64,000 bases of DNA, taken from positions 186,001 through 250,000 of the forward strand of contig NZ_FOKM01000006.1 of assembly GCF_900111905.1 (NCBI RefSeq), read 5' to 3'. The notes beneath the pieces are model-generated. The model made no database searches. It was not told the origin of the DNA and worked only from the letters and a program-made list of their open reading frames with translations. A program made the translations under genes and the position numbers. Source of the stretch: Rhizobium sp. NFR07 (GTDB lineage Bacteria; Pseudomonadota; Alphaproteobacteria; Rhizobiales; Rhizobiaceae). Numbering within the stretch: position 1 is the stretch's first letter; every line of letters begins with the position of its first letter. Shown piece by piece: positions 61,878 to 64,000 of this stretch.

Positions 61878-63854
61878 TCAGTCCAGGCGTCCCGTTGGGG
61901 ACGGACCTCGTCCATTCTCCGCATCAGCAACGGACGGGCCGAACAGATCGAGTCGGTGCGGATTGATGCGGCGAAGATCGCCACGCCGCAGGGTCACACC
62001 ATGACGATCGAAAAACTCGAGGATTTCGATCGCAACTTTTCTGCCGCTACTGACCCGGTCGCGGAAGGCTGCGGCCGCGAACTCCCCATGTTCCGCTTGC
62101 GCCGCCACCTGTCGGACGATCTCCACCATTTCGGCGGTCGTGGCACGGGTGAAGAAGTGGTCGTGACGGACTTGGTCGACGCGGCCTAGCCGGGCGCAGA
62201 GCTTCAGCACGCGCCGGACTTCACGCTCGTCGGCGCCGAGCATATCGGCGAAATCGCGAACCCGCGGCGGGCGAAAACGGTTTTCGCCGATCAGATGCGG
62301 CAGGATTTCCGCATAGAGCGTCTCTTCCACTTCGCCCAATTGGGCAATGTGGCCGGACAGGCGCACGAAGGCGCCTTCAAGCACAATGTTTCCCGCTGCC
62401 ACCTCGGTGCGCAATACGGCCAGAAAGGCGGGGGCCGGCAGGCGCGGTGTCATCGCCATGCGCAGCCGCTCGCGGCCCTGCCCCTGAAGCTCCGGGCTTT
62501 CCGCATGGAAAGCGGTAAGAAGTTCGATCAGCTGCGTTGTAAAGGCGGCTCGATGCGTTGCCGACATGGCGTAGCCGACGCCGCCGGCCTCGACCAGCAC
62601 GATGCCGACGGCTTCCGTTGCGGCGGTGAGTTGCGACACCGACATTGCCCTGTCACGCGCAAAAGCGTTGAGATCAACGAAAAAAGGCGCCACGTCCAGC
62701 AGGGCGAACAACTGCTCGGCCGCGCCCGGTTTGGCCGCAGCCGTCAGCTGTTTGAGGCGTTCGGGCGTGCGCCGTTTTCGCGCTGGCGGCCTGAGATCGA
62801 TGAGTGAGCCACCGCCGATCGTGCGTTGAGCCGAGACGTCTCGCAGAATGAAGCGGTCGCCGACCGCGGCGGCGATGGGGCGGTCGAGAACGAGCTGAAC
62901 ACGGGCGGTGCTACCCGGCAAAACCGGACCTTCCAGCGGCACGATGCGTACGCCGGCCTCGACGCTTTCATGATGGAAGCGGGCGGAAAACCACTGGCCG
63001 ATCGCCTTCGGTTCGCCAGACAGGACCGAGAGCTCGGCATCGATGCGATTGGTCGGGGCGTGCAGGACGGGATCAACGATCATGTCGCCACGATGGATCG
63101 CATCCTTAGCGATTGCCTCGCCTGCGAGATTGAGGGCGCAGCGCTGGCCGGCGAAGCCGCGCTCTACAGCCACGTTTTGCGCATGGATGGAGCGTACGCG
63201 GGCAGACAGGCCGGAAGGAGACACGGTGACCGCATCGCCGATCGCAACGGAACCGGAGAGAACCGTGCCGGTGACGACAGTGCCTGCACCCGGCAGCGTG
63301 AAGGAACGATCGACGGCTAGCCGGAACCGGCCTTCGGTGGCGGTCTCGACCGTGGCGCGCTCTGCTTCCGCGAGGATCGATTTCAGCTCGTCCATGCCCT
63401 GTCCGGTCGAGGCGGAGACCGGCAGGATCTCGATATCGCTCAGTCGTGTCGGGGCAAGCAGGACGTGGATGTCATTGGTGACGGAGGCAATCCGGGTGGC
63501 GTCTGCGAGATCGACCTTGGTCAGCGCAACGATGCCGCGGTCGATGCCGAGCAGGTCGAGAATGGCGAGATGCTCGCGCGTCTGCGGCTTGATGCCGTCA
63601 TCGGCGGCGATCACCAGCAGCGCGTAGTCGATGCCGCCGGCGCCGGCCAGCATGGTGTGAATGAATTTTTCGTGGCCGGGCACGTCGATAAAGCCGGTGA
63701 CTGCCTCGCCGGCAAAACGGGCATAGGCGAAGCCGAGATCGATGGTGATGCCGCGGGCCTTCTCTTCCTTCAGGCGGTCGGCATCGGTGCCCGTCAGCGC
63801 CTTCACCAGCGTCGTCTTGCCGTGGTCGATATGGCCGGCTGTCCCGATGATCAT
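61878..63854 (-). CDS. selB: Selenocysteine-specific elongation factor
   Basis: A 658-residue SelB that carries Sec-tRNA to the ribosome at UGA codons marked by a SECIS element. The GTPase domain has [14 protein letters not shown] (G1), the switch [24 protein letters not shown] (G3) and LTKVDLAD (G4). EF-Tu-like domains 2-3 follow, then the C-terminal winged helices that bind SECIS RNA ([26 protein letters not shown] and [29 protein letters not shown]). Its ATG overlaps the stop of the upstream gene (ATGA), as selA-selB genes often do. Confidence 0.96.
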   Translation of the reverse strand: MIIGTAGHIDHGKTTLVKALTGTDADRLKEEKARGITIDLGFAYARFAGEAVTGFIDVPGHEKFIHTMLAGAGGIDYALLVIAADDGIKPQTREHLAILDLLGIDRGIVALTKVDLADATRIASVTNDIHVLLAPTRLSDIEILPVSASTGQGMDELKSILAEAERATVETATEGRFRLAVDRSFTLPGAGTVVTGTVLSGSVAIGDAVTVSPSGLSARVRSIHAQNVAVERGFAGQRCALNLAGEAIAKDAIHRGDMIVDPVLHAPTNRIDAELSVLSGEPKAIGQWFSARFHHESVEAGVRIVPLEGPVLPGSTARVQLVLDRPIAAAVGDRFILRDVSAQRTIGGGSLIDLRPPARKRRTPERLKQLTAAAKPGAAEQLFALLDVAPFFVDLNAFARDRAMSVSQLTAATEAVGIVLVEAGGVGYAMSATHRAAFTTQLIELLTAFHAESPELQGQGRERLRMAMTPRLPAPAFLAVLRTEVAAGNIVLEGAFVRLSGHIAQLGEVEETLYAEILPHLIGENRFRPPRVRDFADMLGADEREVRRVLKLCARLGRVDQVRHDHFFTRATTAEMVEIVRQVAAQAEHGEFAAAAFRDRVSSGRKVAIEILEFFDRHGVTLRRGDLRRINPHRLDLFGPSVADAENGRGPSPTGRLD

Positions 63855-64000
63855 GGCGCGCTCCCCGCCGCGATCGCCTCCGCAAGCGGCAGGCGGGCGC
63901 GGCGCTCGGCCTCCGCCGTTTCGGCCGGCGACAGGCTGTCTCGGACAGGTTTGAGGAAAGGCTGGGCCAGAGCGCTGCCGCCATTCACGGAACGCAGCAG
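63851..64000 (-). CDS. selA: 3' end of a gene upstream of selB, probably selA
   Basis: The last 49 codons of a frame entering from beyond base 64000 ([20 protein letters not shown] near the edge, ending [10 protein letters not shown]) and stopping in a TGA that overlaps the selB ATG. Position and coupling fit selenocysteine synthase SelA, which loads selenium onto Ser-tRNA-Sec. The visible C-terminus alone does not prove the family; a formate-dehydrogenase accessory gene is an alternative. Confidence 0.5.
   Translation of the reverse strand: MLRSVNGGSALAQPFLKPVRDSLSPAETAEAERRARLPLAEAIAAGSAP

Overview
The window looks like part of a Rhizobiaceae genome (Rhizobium/Ensifer/Shinella type). The evidence is high G+C coding sequence on both strands, many sugar and amino-acid ABC transporters next to LacI/DeoR/SorC/AraC/LysR regulators, MipA- and RND-type envelope genes, an FMN riboswitch ahead of a stand-alone ribB, and a selenocysteine locus (selD, tRNA-Sec, selB, end of a probable selA). 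It reads as a catabolic/accessory region. I see no insertion sequence, phage gene, CRISPR array or rRNA.

Region 1 (1-2164): a LacI-type regulator and a ribose-family sugar-binding protein on the minus strand, with a perfect LacI operator palindrome in front of the regulator. Region 2 (2230-18000) is the most unusual part. It holds a DUF900 lipoprotein hydrolase; a six-gene MoxR/DUF58/DUF4381/VWA/VWA-TPR/BatD-like operon; a formylglycine-generating enzyme with a HAD phosphatase; a membrane-bound ToxR-like TPR regulator; a small unknown gene; two outer-membrane barrel proteins; and a Tat-exported arylsulfatase. Six copies of one 20-bp element (ATTTACNGTWRCGTACTTMY) sit in front of these transcription units and nowhere else that I could find, so they probably form one dedicated regulon for making, maturing and using a periplasmic sulfatase. 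Region 3 (18100-29030): tail-specific protease, an OmpR-type two-component system with a mipA gene lying antisense between regulator and kinase, an ICMT-like methyltransferase, and an RND efflux pump with its adaptor.

Region 4 (29199-37428): LysR regulator divergent from an operon of an argininosuccinate-lyase-like enzyme, a polar amino-acid ABC transporter, a CE4/PuuE-type amidohydrolase and a ureohydrolase, followed by an AraC regulator. This is a plausible uptake and breakdown pathway for an N-acylated or N-succinylated guanidino compound. Region 5 (37645-55644): two facing sugar/polyol operons. One has a SmoS-like SDR, a TIM-barrel isomerase, a ribose-type ABC transporter with a DUF2291 lipoprotein, and a DeoR regulator. 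The other has a split transketolase, an FGGY kinase, a second ribose-type transporter, an SDR and a triosephosphate-isomerase homologue, under a divergent SorC-type regulator with one more SDR. The enzyme set implies polyol -> ketose -> ketose phosphate -> transketolase cleavage -> triose phosphate; apiose- or tetritol-like substrates fit. Region 6 (55746-57547): FMN riboswitch with ribB, then a flavin reductase. Region 7 (57697-64000): selD, a small exported protein, a Tat-exported transglutaminase-like protein, a gene of unknown function directly behind tRNA-Sec, another small gene, selB, and the 3' end of a probable selA.
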